Part shown: piece after piece, positions 16,902 to 25,098 of the stretch
Layout: every line of letters starts with the position of its first letter
How positions within the stretch are numbered: the stretch's first letter is position 1
Assembly (NCBI GenBank): GCA_937988885.1
Contig: CALKHR010000080.1
Location: 124,001 to 188,000 of the forward strand
Direction of reading: 5' to 3'
DNA from: an uncultured Roseiflexaceae bacterium
Lineage (GTDB): Bacteria; Chloroflexota; Chloroflexia; Chloroflexales; Roseiflexaceae
DNA: 64,000 nt
Position numbers and translations under genes: made by a program
The notes under the pieces: generated by a model
Databases searched by the model: none
What the model saw: only the letters and a program-made list of their open reading frames with translations
What the model was told of the DNA's origin: nothing

Positions 16902-17602
16902 GTCGCCAGCGCCGCCCGCATGTAAGCCACGATCAGCGGGTGGGTGATGCCCGCCAGCGCCGAGCGTTCGGGCTGGAACAGGGTGGCGAAGAAAAACGGG
17001 TGCGTGGTGAGCTCCACCACGCGCAGTTCTCCCTCGCTATCCACGCCGTCGATGCGCAGGTCGCCCCTTTCGAGCAGGCCGTAGAAATCGCGGTTGAGGC
17101 CGTAGCTACAGTTGAACCCCTCTTCAATTTCGGTTTGCCCATAGATGGTTTGGATGCGGCTGCCGGGTCGCAGCGTGATGGTGCCCCGCGTCTCGCGTAG
17201 GCTGCAGGCCAGCGGCGTGATCAACGGCAGCGCGGCGTCGGGGTTGCTCTCGCTGTGATCGGCGTCGTGCAAGCCCAGCACATTGCGGGCGTATTCGATC
17301 AGCGCGTGTTGGCTGCCGCCACAACTCCCCAGGAACGGCGTGTGGCTCTCGCGGGCGTAGCGGATGGCGTTGAGCGCGCCTTGCATGCTGGCGTAGGGGC
17401 TTGCAGGTACGCACCAAACCCCGTGGTACGGCGCGAGCGTCTCGGCGGCGCGCTGTTCGAGCGTGGGTGTGGCGTGCCAATCGTACTCTACGGAGCAGCC
17501 AACGTCTGCTGCGGCGCGGGCCAGGGCTTGGGGGATGGCTTGGTGCGCGATCACATCGGGCTGGTAATCGCCGACCAGGGCGATGCGTACTGGTTGCGAC
17601 AT
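16892..17602 (-). CDS. CTP synthase C-terminal-region-related amidotransferase-like protein
   Basis: A stand-alone 236-residue domain related to the glutaminase half of CTP synthase, without the synthetase half. VRIALVGDYQ opens the fold. The nucleophile elbow is LGSCGGSQ with C94, where some members of this family are recalled to carry selenocysteine. The late triad motif, usually QFHPE in CTP synthase, reads LFQPE here, so the catalytic His is Gln. Ordinary glutaminase chemistry is therefore doubtful, and a different thiol-based reaction or a binding role is possible. GGAG stands before ATG 17602. Convergent with the rhomboid gene (10-bp overlap), downstream of the S9 peptidases on the same strand. 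Confidence 0.82.
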   Translation of the reverse strand: MSQPVRIALVGDYQPDVIAHQAIPQALARAAADVGCSVEYDWHATPTLEQRAAETLAPYHGVWCVPASPYASMQGALNAIRYARESHTPFLGSCGGSQHALIEYARNVLGLHDADHSESNPDAALPLITPLACSLRETRGTITLRPGSRIQTIYGQTEIEEGFNCSYGLNRDFYGLLERGDLRIDGVDSEGELRVVELTTHPFFFATLFQPERSALAGITHPLIVAYMRAALATYQ

Positions 17603-17742
17603 ACGTTTTCTCCTCGATGGGCATCCTCAAGATGCCTCGCGGTTGGCGCGGCTGAGCGAGTGAAACAACGTCGTTGTGCAGTGAGAGATGTGTGTGGTGA
17701 GCGTCGCCGTGCGGTTGGTCGGCACGACGACGCTTGCAATGC

Positions 17743-19812
17743 TTAGGCGGTTTTCGTTAGCGAGTCGATCAGGAAGGCGTAGATCTCGGCCTGCTCGCGG
17801 AGGTGATCGAAGCGGCCCACGTAGCCGGAGTGGCCCGCCTCCATATTCGTCAGCAGGTAGACCGGGTTCTGATCGGTTTTGGTGGCCCGCAGGCGAGCCA
17901 CCCACTTGGCGGGGTCCCAGTAGGGCACTTGCAGGTCGTTCAAGCCACCCGTCGCTAGGATGGGCGGGTACTCCTTGGCCTCGATCAGGTCGTAGGGCGA
18001 GTACGAGCACATATAATCGAACTCGGTTTGGTCGTATGGGTTGCCCCACTGCGCGTATTCGATCACGGTCAGCGGCAGCTCTGGCATGAGCATCGCGCTG
18101 ATCACGTTGGTGTAGGGCACTTTGGCGACGATCGCGCCGAACAGGTCGGGCCGCATATTGGCGACTGCGCTCATCAGCAGGCCACCCGCGCTCAGGCCGA
18201 TGATGCCGAGCTGCTTGGGCGTGGTGTAGCCCTGTTCGACCAGCAGTTCGGCGCAGGCGATGAAATCGGTGAAGGTGTTCTTCTTGTTCAGCAGGCGGCC
18301 CTGCTCGTACCAACTGCGCCCAAGCTCGCTGCCGCCCCGAATATGGCCGATCGCGTACACGAAGCCACGGTCGAGCAGGGCGTAGACCTCGTTGTAGTAT
18401 ACCGGGTCGGAGCTTGCGCCGTAGGAGCCATAGGCTTCGAGCAGTGTCGGGTTACCGTTAGGATTGCGCAGATCGGCGCGGTAGATCACCGACATCGGCA
18501 CGCGTGTGCCATCGGGCGCGGTGGCGTACAGTCGCTCCAAGATGTAGCGGCTGGGATCGTGACCGCAGGGGATCTGCTGCTGCTTGGCGACCGTCCAGGT
18601 GCGGTTGGCCATATCGTAATCGACCGTGGTGACGGGCGTGGCCAGCGAGCTGTAGCGGAAGCGCAACACACTGCTGTAGAACGGCGCACCGGGCTGACCG
18701 TCGTCGGGCTCGATGCCGTAGACCGACTCGGGGAAGGCGATGTGGTAGGCGTTGCTCACGGCATCGGGCGCCGAGATGCGGATCTGCTGTAGGCCGCCGC
18801 TACGCTCGAACAGCACGAGGTAATCCTTGAACAGGTAGTGCGATTCGATCAGCGTATCGGGCCGATGCGGCAGCAACTCGCGCCAGTGCTCGCGGCCCGG
18901 CTGCGAGGGGCTGGCCGTGACGAGCTTGAAGTTCTCGGCACCATCGGCATTGGTGCGGATAATGAACTGGTCGCCGTGGTGCTCGACATCGTATTCGAGC
19001 CAGCGCGTGCGCGGCTCCACCACGCGAAATTCGTCCTGCGGCGTGTCTGCCGAGACGAAGCGCACCTCGAAGCCGATGTGGCTGCGAATGTTCAGCAAGA
19101 TGTACGCGCCGCTGCATGAGCGCCGCACCGAGATCTCGTAGGCTTCGTCGGTCTCGTGATAGACCAACGTGTCGCTCGATGGCGGGCCACCCAGCGAGAG
19201 CCGCCACAGCTTATCGGCGCGGTGCGTGTTATCGAAGGTGGCGTAGAACAGCGAGCGGTTATCGTTGGCCCAAGCCGCCTCCATATCGACATTCGGGATG
19301 GGGCCAACCAGCGTTTCGCCGGTGCGCAAGTCCTTCACATACAGTTCGGTGACGCGCGCTCCAGTGATATCGACGCCGTAGGCAAGCAAATTCTGGTCGG
19401 GGCTGATCTCGAAGAACTCCACGGAGCAATACGCCAAGCCCTCGGCCAGCACGTTCTCATCGAGCAGCAACTCCTCGGGGGCGTCGGGCGTGCGGCGTTT
19501 GCGGCAGAAGAGCCGATACTGCTTGCCCGCCTCGTAGCGAACGTAGTAGTCGTAGTCGCCGTGTTGCTGCGGCGCGCTCGCATCGACTTCCGCAACGCGG
19601 GCGCGCATATCGTCGTACAACTGCTGTTGCAACGGGAGCGTGTGCTGCATCGCGCTACGGGCGTAGGCGTTCTCGGCTTCGAGGTAGGCTATCACCTCGG
19701 GATCGCTCGGATCTTGCAGCCACGCGTAATCATCAACGATGGTATGGCCAAGGTGCTCGCGTACAAAAGGCACGCGCTTGGCTATCGGTGGGGTTGGCAA
19801 CGTTTGTGACAT
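17743..19812 (-). CDS. ptrB: oligopeptidase B-like S9 serine peptidase
   Basis: Cytosolic prolyl-oligopeptidase-family enzyme of the oligopeptidase B type, cutting small peptides after basic residues. The 689-residue layout is an N-terminal arm (PPIAKRVPFVREHLGHTIVD), a seven-bladed propeller to about residue 410, then the alpha/beta-hydrolase domain. The nucleophile lies in GLSAGGLL, the acid in ATGGLNDLQVPYW and the His in EAGHSGYVGR. YGSYGASSDP is the usual lid-side motif. No signal peptide. It is followed on the same strand by the amidotransferase-like gene and preceded by another S9 peptidase 41 bp upstream, so the two peptidases are probably co-transcribed. Confidence 0.9.
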   Translation of the reverse strand: MSQTLPTPPIAKRVPFVREHLGHTIVDDYAWLQDPSDPEVIAYLEAENAYARSAMQHTLPLQQQLYDDMRARVAEVDASAPQQHGDYDYYVRYEAGKQYRLFCRKRRTPDAPEELLLDENVLAEGLAYCSVEFFEISPDQNLLAYGVDITGARVTELYVKDLRTGETLVGPIPNVDMEAAWANDNRSLFYATFDNTHRADKLWRLSLGGPPSSDTLVYHETDEAYEISVRRSCSGAYILLNIRSHIGFEVRFVSADTPQDEFRVVEPRTRWLEYDVEHHGDQFIIRTNADGAENFKLVTASPSQPGREHWRELLPHRPDTLIESHYLFKDYLVLFERSGGLQQIRISAPDAVSNAYHIAFPESVYGIEPDDGQPGAPFYSSVLRFRYSSLATPVTTVDYDMANRTWTVAKQQQIPCGHDPSRYILERLYATAPDGTRVPMSVIYRADLRNPNGNPTLLEAYGSYGASSDPVYYNEVYALLDRGFVYAIGHIRGGSELGRSWYEQGRLLNKKNTFTDFIACAELLVEQGYTTPKQLGIIGLSAGGLLMSAVANMRPDLFGAIVAKVPYTNVISAMLMPELPLTVIEYAQWGNPYDQTEFDYMCSYSPYDLIEAKEYPPILATGGLNDLQVPYWDPAKWVARLRATKTDQNPVYLLTNMEAGHSGYVGRFDHLREQAEIYAFLIDSLTKTA

Positions 19813-19853
19813 GCTCGTTATTCCACATCCTTCGTTCGTCTTGCGATTGCAAG

Positions 19854-21689
19854 CTATTCGGCTTGAAAGGCATTCGCAAAGAACTCTGCAAGCCGACGAT
19901 ACAGGGTCTGTTGGTTGTGGGGCCGACTAATGCCATGCCCCTCGTCTTCGAAGGTCAGCAGCTGATATTCGATATTGGCTTGTTGAAGCGCTTGCGTGAC
20001 AACGCTGACGTTCTGCGGCGTGACGTTCGGGTCGCGTAGACCCTGCACGATCAGCAGTTGCCCACGGATATTTTGCACGAAATTGATCGGCGAGCGCTCG
20101 TAGTAGCGCTCGGGCACCTGATCGGGCCGCCCGCCAATCATCTCCTCGCTGTAGGAACGCAGATCGGGACGGGTGGTCTCGTAATCCACCACCAGATCGG
20201 TCATACCGCAGATCGGCGCGGCGGCGGCGACGATCTCGGGCGGGTAGCGCGTGATGGCGCACCACGACGAGTAGCCGCCGTAGGACGTGCCGGTGATGCC
20301 CACGCGCCCGGCCTGCGCGATGCCCCGCGCGATCAACGCCTCGATGCCGGTACGGATATCGTCTTGCTCGCGGCCTCCCCAACCGTCGATTTTGATCAGC
20401 TCTTGGAAGGTGAGATTGAAGCCCGTGCTGCCGCGATAGTTCGGTGCCAGCACATTAAAGCCCTGCGAGACGTAGTATTGAATCTCGGAATTGACATAAT
20501 CTTCCGAGAGCCAGGTCGGTCCGCCGTGGACATGGACGATGGTGCCGCGCGGCTCTTTGGCGCGGTAGAGCCAGCCTTGGATGCTAAGGCCATCGACCGA
20601 CTGCCAGCGGAAGTCCTCAGCGGGCGTGAGGTCGCTGGGGCGCAGGCTGGTGCGCTCCCAGATGCGCGTGAGGCTCTGGAAGGCGGCGGGCCGCAGATCA
20701 TCGAGCTGGAAGCGCACCACATCGGCGGGTTGCTGCGAGCTGAAGAAGTGCGCCACGCCCTGTTGGTTATCGAAGATGCGCAGCGGCAGGAAGTTGCCGG
20801 GCAGCGGTGGCAGGCGTTGTTCGCGCTCGTCGGCGAGGTGCAGCAGCGAGGCGCGGTAGCGGGCGTCGCGCAACTCGATGATGATGGCGATCGGGTCGGG
20901 CGTGTTCGGCGAGATGTACAGTTCCTCGATATTGCGCGTTGGATCGTCGATCAGCCAGCGCAACTCGTTGGTGGTGCGGCTCCACAGGCCTACCCGCCGA
21001 TACGTGCCAGCCTCGGCCAGCACCAGGGCGCGTTCGCCATCGGGAAGCCAGCGGGCGGACGCTTTGGCTTGGCTGCCCACGTTGATGATCTCGCGGTCCT
21101 CGCGTCCCTCGATATCGACCAACCAGACTTGTTCGCCTGCCGGGTGCAGGTCGCTACGGGTGTAGAGGATGTGCGTGCCCTGCGGGTTCAGGCGGGGACG
21201 ATAGCTGTGGCCTTTGGCGGGCTTGGCGAGCGCCACGCGCGTGCCGCTCTCCAGATCGTGGCGGTAGAGGTAGGTCGGCTCGATTTCGTTGCCAGCTTCA
21301 TCGACGTTGGCGCCGTAGATCAGCCAGCGCTGATTGGGATGCAGCTCGCCGCCTCGGATGTAGAAGTTCGGGTTCGCCTCGGTAAGCGGATGAAGCTCGC
21401 AGGGCTTGTCGAGCGCCACGCGGAACAGTTGCGTGCGTTCATTGCCCTCGAAATCGTGCTGCACGATCACCGAGCGGCTATCGGGCGCCCAGCTGACGAA
21501 CTCGGTATCCTGATCGGTTGCGGTCAGGCGGATCGGCGCGCTCGAGTTATCGGTCGGCGCGACGTAGACATCGGCGGTGGGGCCAGCGCGATACCAACTC
21601 CAAGCGACCCATTGTCCATCGGGCGAGACGCTTGCTTCGTAGAAGGTCGGTAAACTGAGTAGAGCTTCGAGGTGTTGTTCGGGAGTCAT
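19854..21689 (-). CDS. S9 family peptidase (acylaminoacyl-peptidase/DPP-like)
   Basis: Second alpha/beta-hydrolase peptidase, 611 residues from ATG 21689, which is preceded by AAAGGAG; an upstream in-frame start at 21725 is unlikely. The N-terminal two-thirds form a beta-propeller; the C-terminal domain has HVHGGPTW, the nucleophile elbow GTSYGGYSSW, the acid in QGLRDPNVTP and the His in DEGHGISRPHNQ. These fit the S9C/acylaminoacyl-peptidase class, which removes blocked or short N-terminal residues from peptides. No export signal, so cytosolic. Directly upstream of ptrB on the same strand. Substrate range cannot be read from sequence. Confidence 0.9.
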   Translation of the reverse strand: MTPEQHLEALLSLPTFYEASVSPDGQWVAWSWYRAGPTADVYVAPTDNSSAPIRLTATDQDTEFVSWAPDSRSVIVQHDFEGNERTQLFRVALDKPCELHPLTEANPNFYIRGGELHPNQRWLIYGANVDEAGNEIEPTYLYRHDLESGTRVALAKPAKGHSYRPRLNPQGTHILYTRSDLHPAGEQVWLVDIEGREDREIINVGSQAKASARWLPDGERALVLAEAGTYRRVGLWSRTTNELRWLIDDPTRNIEELYISPNTPDPIAIIIELRDARYRASLLHLADEREQRLPPLPGNFLPLRIFDNQQGVAHFFSSQQPADVVRFQLDDLRPAAFQSLTRIWERTSLRPSDLTPAEDFRWQSVDGLSIQGWLYRAKEPRGTIVHVHGGPTWLSEDYVNSEIQYYVSQGFNVLAPNYRGSTGFNLTFQELIKIDGWGGREQDDIRTGIEALIARGIAQAGRVGITGTSYGGYSSWCAITRYPPEIVAAAAPICGMTDLVVDYETTRPDLRSYSEEMIGGRPDQVPERYYERSPINFVQNIRGQLLIVQGLRDPNVTPQNVSVVTQALQQANIEYQLLTFEDEGHGISRPHNQQTLYRRLAEFFANAFQAE

Positions 21690-22149
21690 GGGTGCTCCTT
21701 TACAGAGGTCTAGTGGCTGAATCACGTGAATTGGAGTGGGTTCGCGACCGTGTTATTGTAACGCAGCGCGATCCGCTTGCCTTCCATCGAAAGTCCGAAT
21801 TGACAACGTGCCAAAAATGTTTCCGGTTGTGCTATAAATGCCGAGCATGGTTAGTGTTTTTGCCGGCTCGGAGTACGATCGCTTGAATGGGATATTCCCG
21901 ATCTACAGGCTGTTTACGCGATTTTGCCACACTAATTTGAGAATTGATGCCACAGGAAGTTGGGATAAATCATCGATTGCGATCCGGATTATTGGCGAAC
22001 AGAATAGGCAAAACGAAGTTAAAGCAATTTAACCTGTAGGATGAGCAGAACCTGAGCAGGACGTCATAGACTATCAACTATCGTGTGTGGTAAAAATATA
22101 TCATCAAGCAAGCCGATACAAATCATTGTAGGAGCATAGAGGAAAACCG
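21690..22149. other. AT-rich intergenic region
   Basis: 460 bp between the divergent S9 peptidase and the repeat-peptide gene. No convincing gene: the short ORFs here lack ribosome sites. Its AT-richness fits promoters for both flanking genes, but no clear -35/-10 pair could be fixed. Confidence 0.45.
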
Positions 22150-22359
22150 ATGAAGCAAGTTCCCTTTTGCACCACACTCAAGGCTGTGATGAGCCTAGCT
22201 CTTGATCTAGGCCGCTCATTGATGGATCTGCGTCCGAACGGTACGTTGCGCTGCACGCTGCGCCCGAACGGAATCCTGCCCTGCACACTGCGTCCAAATA
22301 GCAGCTTACGTTGCACACTGCGCCCAAACGGTGTTACGGCAGCTTGTGCGTTGTTCTAG
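22150..22359 (+). CDS. 69-residue peptide made of LRPNGxLxCT decapeptide repeats
   Basis: Starts at ATG 22150, 6 nt after GAGG. A leader-like part of about 26 residues (MKQVPFCTTLKAVMSLALDL...) is followed by four 10-residue units: LRPNGTLRCT, LRPNGILPCT, LRPNSSLRCT and a degenerate LRPNGVTAAC. Between copies the DNA differs mainly at third codon positions (CGT/CGC, CCG/CCA, AAC/AAT, TTG/CTG/TTA, ACG/ACA), as expected if the peptide is under selection. The unit is not a canonical pentapeptide repeat, because Leu spacing alternates six and four. I recognise no family. The short leader plus multi-copy core, each with Cys and Thr, resembles multi-core peptide precursors, but no modification enzyme is adjacent. 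A minus-strand frame is also open, with no ribosome site. Confidence 0.6.
   Translation: MKQVPFCTTLKAVMSLALDLGRSLMDLRPNGTLRCTLRPNGILPCTLRPNSSLRCTLRPNGVTAACALF
22228..22347 (+). repeat. four tandem 30-bp repeats
   Basis: Units begin at 22228, 22258, 22288 and 22318, each with CTGCGYCCRAAY. The first three are complete; the fourth diverges in its second half. Period is exactly 30 bp, in phase with the reading frame of the small gene. Confidence 0.9.
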
Positions 22360-22384
22360 TGTGCCGTAGCTGTAGGAGAGTGTC

Positions 22385-22732
22385 ATGAGCAACAAGTCTG
22401 TCGATCAAGATCAGCTACGCATGGCGTATAGTAAGCTGATCTCGCTGACAGAATCGGCACGGCCATCTCGTCGGATCACGCGGTTTCGCATTATTGATGA
22501 TAGCCAAGCTCGTGCAAAGCGGCCCGCGCTTCGGCAGCCTCATTCCAGGGGATTTTGTCGGTACCGTAGAACATGCAGCTCTCGTGACCCTTTCCCAGCA
22601 GCAACACGATATCGCCGGGTGCTGCGTGTGCGAAAGCTGCTCGAATCGCGTCTGGCCGATTGGCTATGGTTAGGTATGAGCTGCCGGCACGCCGTTCGGC
22701 GCGCTCGACGCCCCGCACGATATCGGCGATAA
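22385..22732 (+). CDS. short ORF running antisense into murE, probably truncated
   Basis: ATG 22385 follows TAGGAG with 7-nt spacing, and the first 35 or so residues (MSNKSVDQDQLRMAYSKLIS...) look like a normal protein start. From 22491 on the frame overlaps murE on the other strand and the translation becomes Arg-rich, typical of antisense shadow. The likely reading is a genuine start of a small gene, perhaps linked to the repeat peptide 26 bp upstream, whose original 3' end has been lost. It may not be expressed as a stable protein. Confidence 0.3.
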   Translation: MSNKSVDQDQLRMAYSKLISLTESARPSRRITRFRIIDDSQARAKRPALRQPHSRGFCRYRRTCSSRDPFPAATRYRRVLRVRKLLESRLADWLWLGMSCRHAVRRARRPARYRR

Positions 22733-24020
22733 TCGCCTCACGATCCTCAAGCCGAGGGTCTTCATCCGTCACCACAATGAGATCACAATATCGCGCTGCC
22801 ACCTCACCCTGAATGGGCCGTTTCTCGCGGTCGCGTTCGCCCGCGCTGCCGAAAACAGCGATGAGCTTGCCCTGGGTGAGTGGGCGCGTGATACTCATCA
22901 ACTTCTCGAACGACCCAGGCGTGTGCGCGTAATCGACCAGCACTGTGAAGGGCTGGCCCTGTTCGATGCGCTCCATGCGTCCGCGCACGCCTGGGATGGC
23001 TTCGAGGACGGGCACCGCTTTGTCGAGCGGTACGCCTTCTGCCAGGCCGGCTGTGAGGGCGGCCAGCGCGTTCCAGACGTTGAAGTCGCCAGTGAGTTGC
23101 AGCCGCAGGTCGGCATTTCCCCAGGGTGTCTCCACGCCAAACCGTAATCCATCGCGGGTCGATTGCACATTGACGGCGCGCACATCGGCGGGCGCGTGCA
23201 CGGCGTAGGTGAGCCGCTGCGCGTGGCTCGGTGCTGCATCGAGGAACATCAGGTGATGCGGGTCATCGGCGTTGACGATGGCTGTTTTTGGGGTGTTCGG
23301 CGTGCCTTCGGCGAGCAACTCGAACAGGCGCGCTTTGTCGCGGCGGTACTGTTCGACGCTGCCGTGGAAGTCGAGGTGTTCGTGGGTGACGTTGGTGAGC
23401 AGAGCCATGTCGAAGGCGCTGCCATCGAGGCGCTGCCAACGGGCCGACAGTGCGTGCGAGGTAGCTTCGATCACGGCGTAGTCGCAGCCTGCTGCGACCA
23501 TCTCGCGCAGCAGCGCTTGGACTTCCGGCGCTTCGGGGGTGCTTTGGCGGCTCTCGTTGGCCCATTGCCGCTGCGCTACTTTGAAATCGACGGTGCCCAT
23601 CATTCCGGTGGTGTGGCCACCCGCTTCGAGCACGGCGCTAGTGAGGAAGGTGGTGGTGGTTTTGCCATCGGTGCCGGTGATGCCGACGACGCGCATGGTT
23701 TGGCCGGGGTACTCGTAGAAGGCGGCGGCCAACGGTGCCAGGGCGATGCGGCTGTTCTCGACGACGATGTAGGTCGCGGTTGCGCTTTCTGCGCGCCCGT
23801 GCTGTTGCCAGTACTCGTGCTCGACGACGACGGCGACGGCGCCTGCTGCGAGCGCTTGCGGCAGGAAGCGATGCCCGTCTACGTGGAAGCCGCTGATTGC
23901 TACGAACAGGCTGCCCGGTTTCACGTTGCGCGAATCGTAGGCGAGCGAGGTGATGGGAATATCGGTTGGGCCATCGACCGCGATGAGCGGCAGGTGGTTC
24001 AGCATGTTCTGTAGATACAT
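22491..24020 (-). CDS. murE: UDP-MurNAc-tripeptide synthetase (MurE)
   Basis: Adds the third amino acid to UDP-MurNAc-L-Ala-D-Glu in peptidoglycan synthesis. ATG 24020 is preceded by AAGGA (7 nt); a longer frame from 24092 is not needed. The 509-residue protein has the three Mur domains: ITSLAYDSRNVKPGSLFVAI at the N-terminus, the ATP loop GITGTDGKTTT, TNVTHEHLDFHG, VLVDYAHTPGSFEK and GKGHES. Where DAP-adding enzymes have DNPR this one has DEDPR. Several Chloroflexota use L-ornithine at position three, so a diamine other than DAP is plausible. Same strand as the SGNH hydrolase gene but separated by a hairpin. Confidence 0.92.
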   Translation of the reverse strand: MYLQNMLNHLPLIAVDGPTDIPITSLAYDSRNVKPGSLFVAISGFHVDGHRFLPQALAAGAVAVVVEHEYWQQHGRAESATATYIVVENSRIALAPLAAAFYEYPGQTMRVVGITGTDGKTTTTFLTSAVLEAGGHTTGMMGTVDFKVAQRQWANESRQSTPEAPEVQALLREMVAAGCDYAVIEATSHALSARWQRLDGSAFDMALLTNVTHEHLDFHGSVEQYRRDKARLFELLAEGTPNTPKTAIVNADDPHHLMFLDAAPSHAQRLTYAVHAPADVRAVNVQSTRDGLRFGVETPWGNADLRLQLTGDFNVWNALAALTAGLAEGVPLDKAVPVLEAIPGVRGRMERIEQGQPFTVLVDYAHTPGSFEKLMSITRPLTQGKLIAVFGSAGERDREKRPIQGEVAARYCDLIVVTDEDPRLEDREAIIADIVRGVERAERRAGSSYLTIANRPDAIRAAFAHAAPGDIVLLLGKGHESCMFYGTDKIPWNEAAEARAALHELGYHQ

Positions 24021-24260
24021 TACGGTTATCCTTGTGCAGCAAATCAGCTTGGGTATTGGGCTTATTCTAACGGGTGCTCGGAGGGGCGTCAACGGGCTGC
24101 ATGCTGATAACTGCCTGAACTACGGCCTAAGTTCATCCAGGGTTGCAGGCCCACGTTGGCGGTTGTGGCGGGGTTGCCAGAGCGACGGGGTGTGCGGATG
24201 CGGTTGCGCTTTTTTCCCAACCTATAACGAACTGGGCTGAAGATAATACGGTGGTGGTGG

Positions 24261-24292
24261 CAACGCCGTGCTGATTGTGGAACACGGCGTTG
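24261..24292 (-). terminator. hairpin after the SGNH hydrolase gene
   Basis: Perfect 10-bp arms CAACGCCGTG / CACGGCGTTG with a 12-nt loop, 9 bp beyond the stop codon of the hydrolase on the minus strand. No T run, so termination strength is uncertain. Confidence 0.45.
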
Positions 24293-24300
24293 CTCGGTAT

Positions 24301-25035
24301 TTAGGGCACTGCGACGCTGAGCAGGTGTTGCAGTTGCGGCAGCATGGTTTCGACAACCAGTGCTGCGCCTTCGTCGGAGAGGTGCGCGCCGTCGTACAGC
24401 AGCCGGAAGCCGCGCCGTTGTTGGAGCTTGGTGTAGCTCTGGCCGACGAAGCGGATGGCGAACGTGTCGAGGGGCGGCAGCCAAATGTGGTATGGCGGGC
24501 CGTCGCGCGGCTCGGCTTCGATGGCGGCTTTGAATGCGCTGCGCAGGTCGATCAGCGGGAGGTTTTCGCGCATGGCGAGCGCGCGGATGACGTCTGAGTA
24601 GGCGTCGATCTGCTCGTGGATCGGGTCGGCGGGTTGCTCGCCGAGGGTGGTGAGGGTGCAGAGTACGAGTTCGGCGGTGGTTTTGGCTTGGAGTGCCGCG
24701 ATCAGTTGTGTGTAGTATCGAGCAAAGAGTCGCGGTGTGATGGCGAAGGGCACGCGCTTGATGAAGCGGTAGTAGGCGCGGAGCGACCGCTTGCTGTAGA
24801 CGGTGCCAAGGTCGTTGAGGCCAACAAAAATCAGCACGACATCGGGTTGATGCGGGAGCACGTCGCGCTCGTAGCGCTGGAGGAGATGCAGCACGGTATC
24901 GCCGTTGATGCCCGCGTTGATGACGTTGACCCCCGACAGTTGGGAACGCAAGAGCTCGACATAGGCTGCCCCGAGCGAGCCTTGGATGATGCTATCGCCA
25001 AAACAGACGAGGGTTTTCTCTACGTTTCCATTCAT
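24301..25035 (-). CDS. SGNH/GDSL-family hydrolase
   Basis: Serine esterase/lipase-type hydrolase of about 244 residues. Block I is VCFGDSIIQG with the nucleophile Ser, block II has Gly in NAGINGDTVLH, block III is VGLNDLGTVY with the oxyanion Asn, and block V is DGAHLSDEG with the catalytic Asp and His. No signal peptide, so cytosolic. ATG 25035 was preferred to TTG 25044; both have only weak upstream GAGA. Acyl-ester, acetyl-xylan or lysophospholipid substrates are all possible and cannot be separated here. Confidence 0.87.
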   Translation of the reverse strand: MNGNVEKTLVCFGDSIIQGSLGAAYVELLRSQLSGVNVINAGINGDTVLHLLQRYERDVLPHQPDVVLIFVGLNDLGTVYSKRSLRAYYRFIKRVPFAITPRLFARYYTQLIAALQAKTTAELVLCTLTTLGEQPADPIHEQIDAYSDVIRALAMRENLPLIDLRSAFKAAIEAEPRDGPPYHIWLPPLDTFAIRFVGQSYTKLQQRRGFRLLYDGAHLSDEGAALVVETMLPQLQHLLSVAVP

Positions 25036-25098
25036 GCCACACAATCTCTAGGGTGTCGAGCGTCGTGCTCGGGCACCGATCGTTGATCGTGGTGATAC

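Noticed and set aside
16892..17602. Selenocysteine codon at the nucleophile
   Set aside because: The position is an ordinary Cys codon; no in-frame TGA occurs there.
20058..21653. 531-codon plus-strand ORF over the S9 peptidase
   Set aside because: Antisense of a gene with an intact catalytic triad; no ribosome site and no recognisable domain.
22104..22316. Minus-strand ORF through the 30-bp repeats
   Set aside because: Begins at a GTG inside a repeat unit with no ribosome site; the plus-strand frame has ATG plus GAGG. Not fully excluded because third positions coincide.
22228..22347. Repeats as a CRISPR array or pentapeptide-repeat domain
   Set aside because: No spacers between units, and Leu spacing alternates six and four rather than five.
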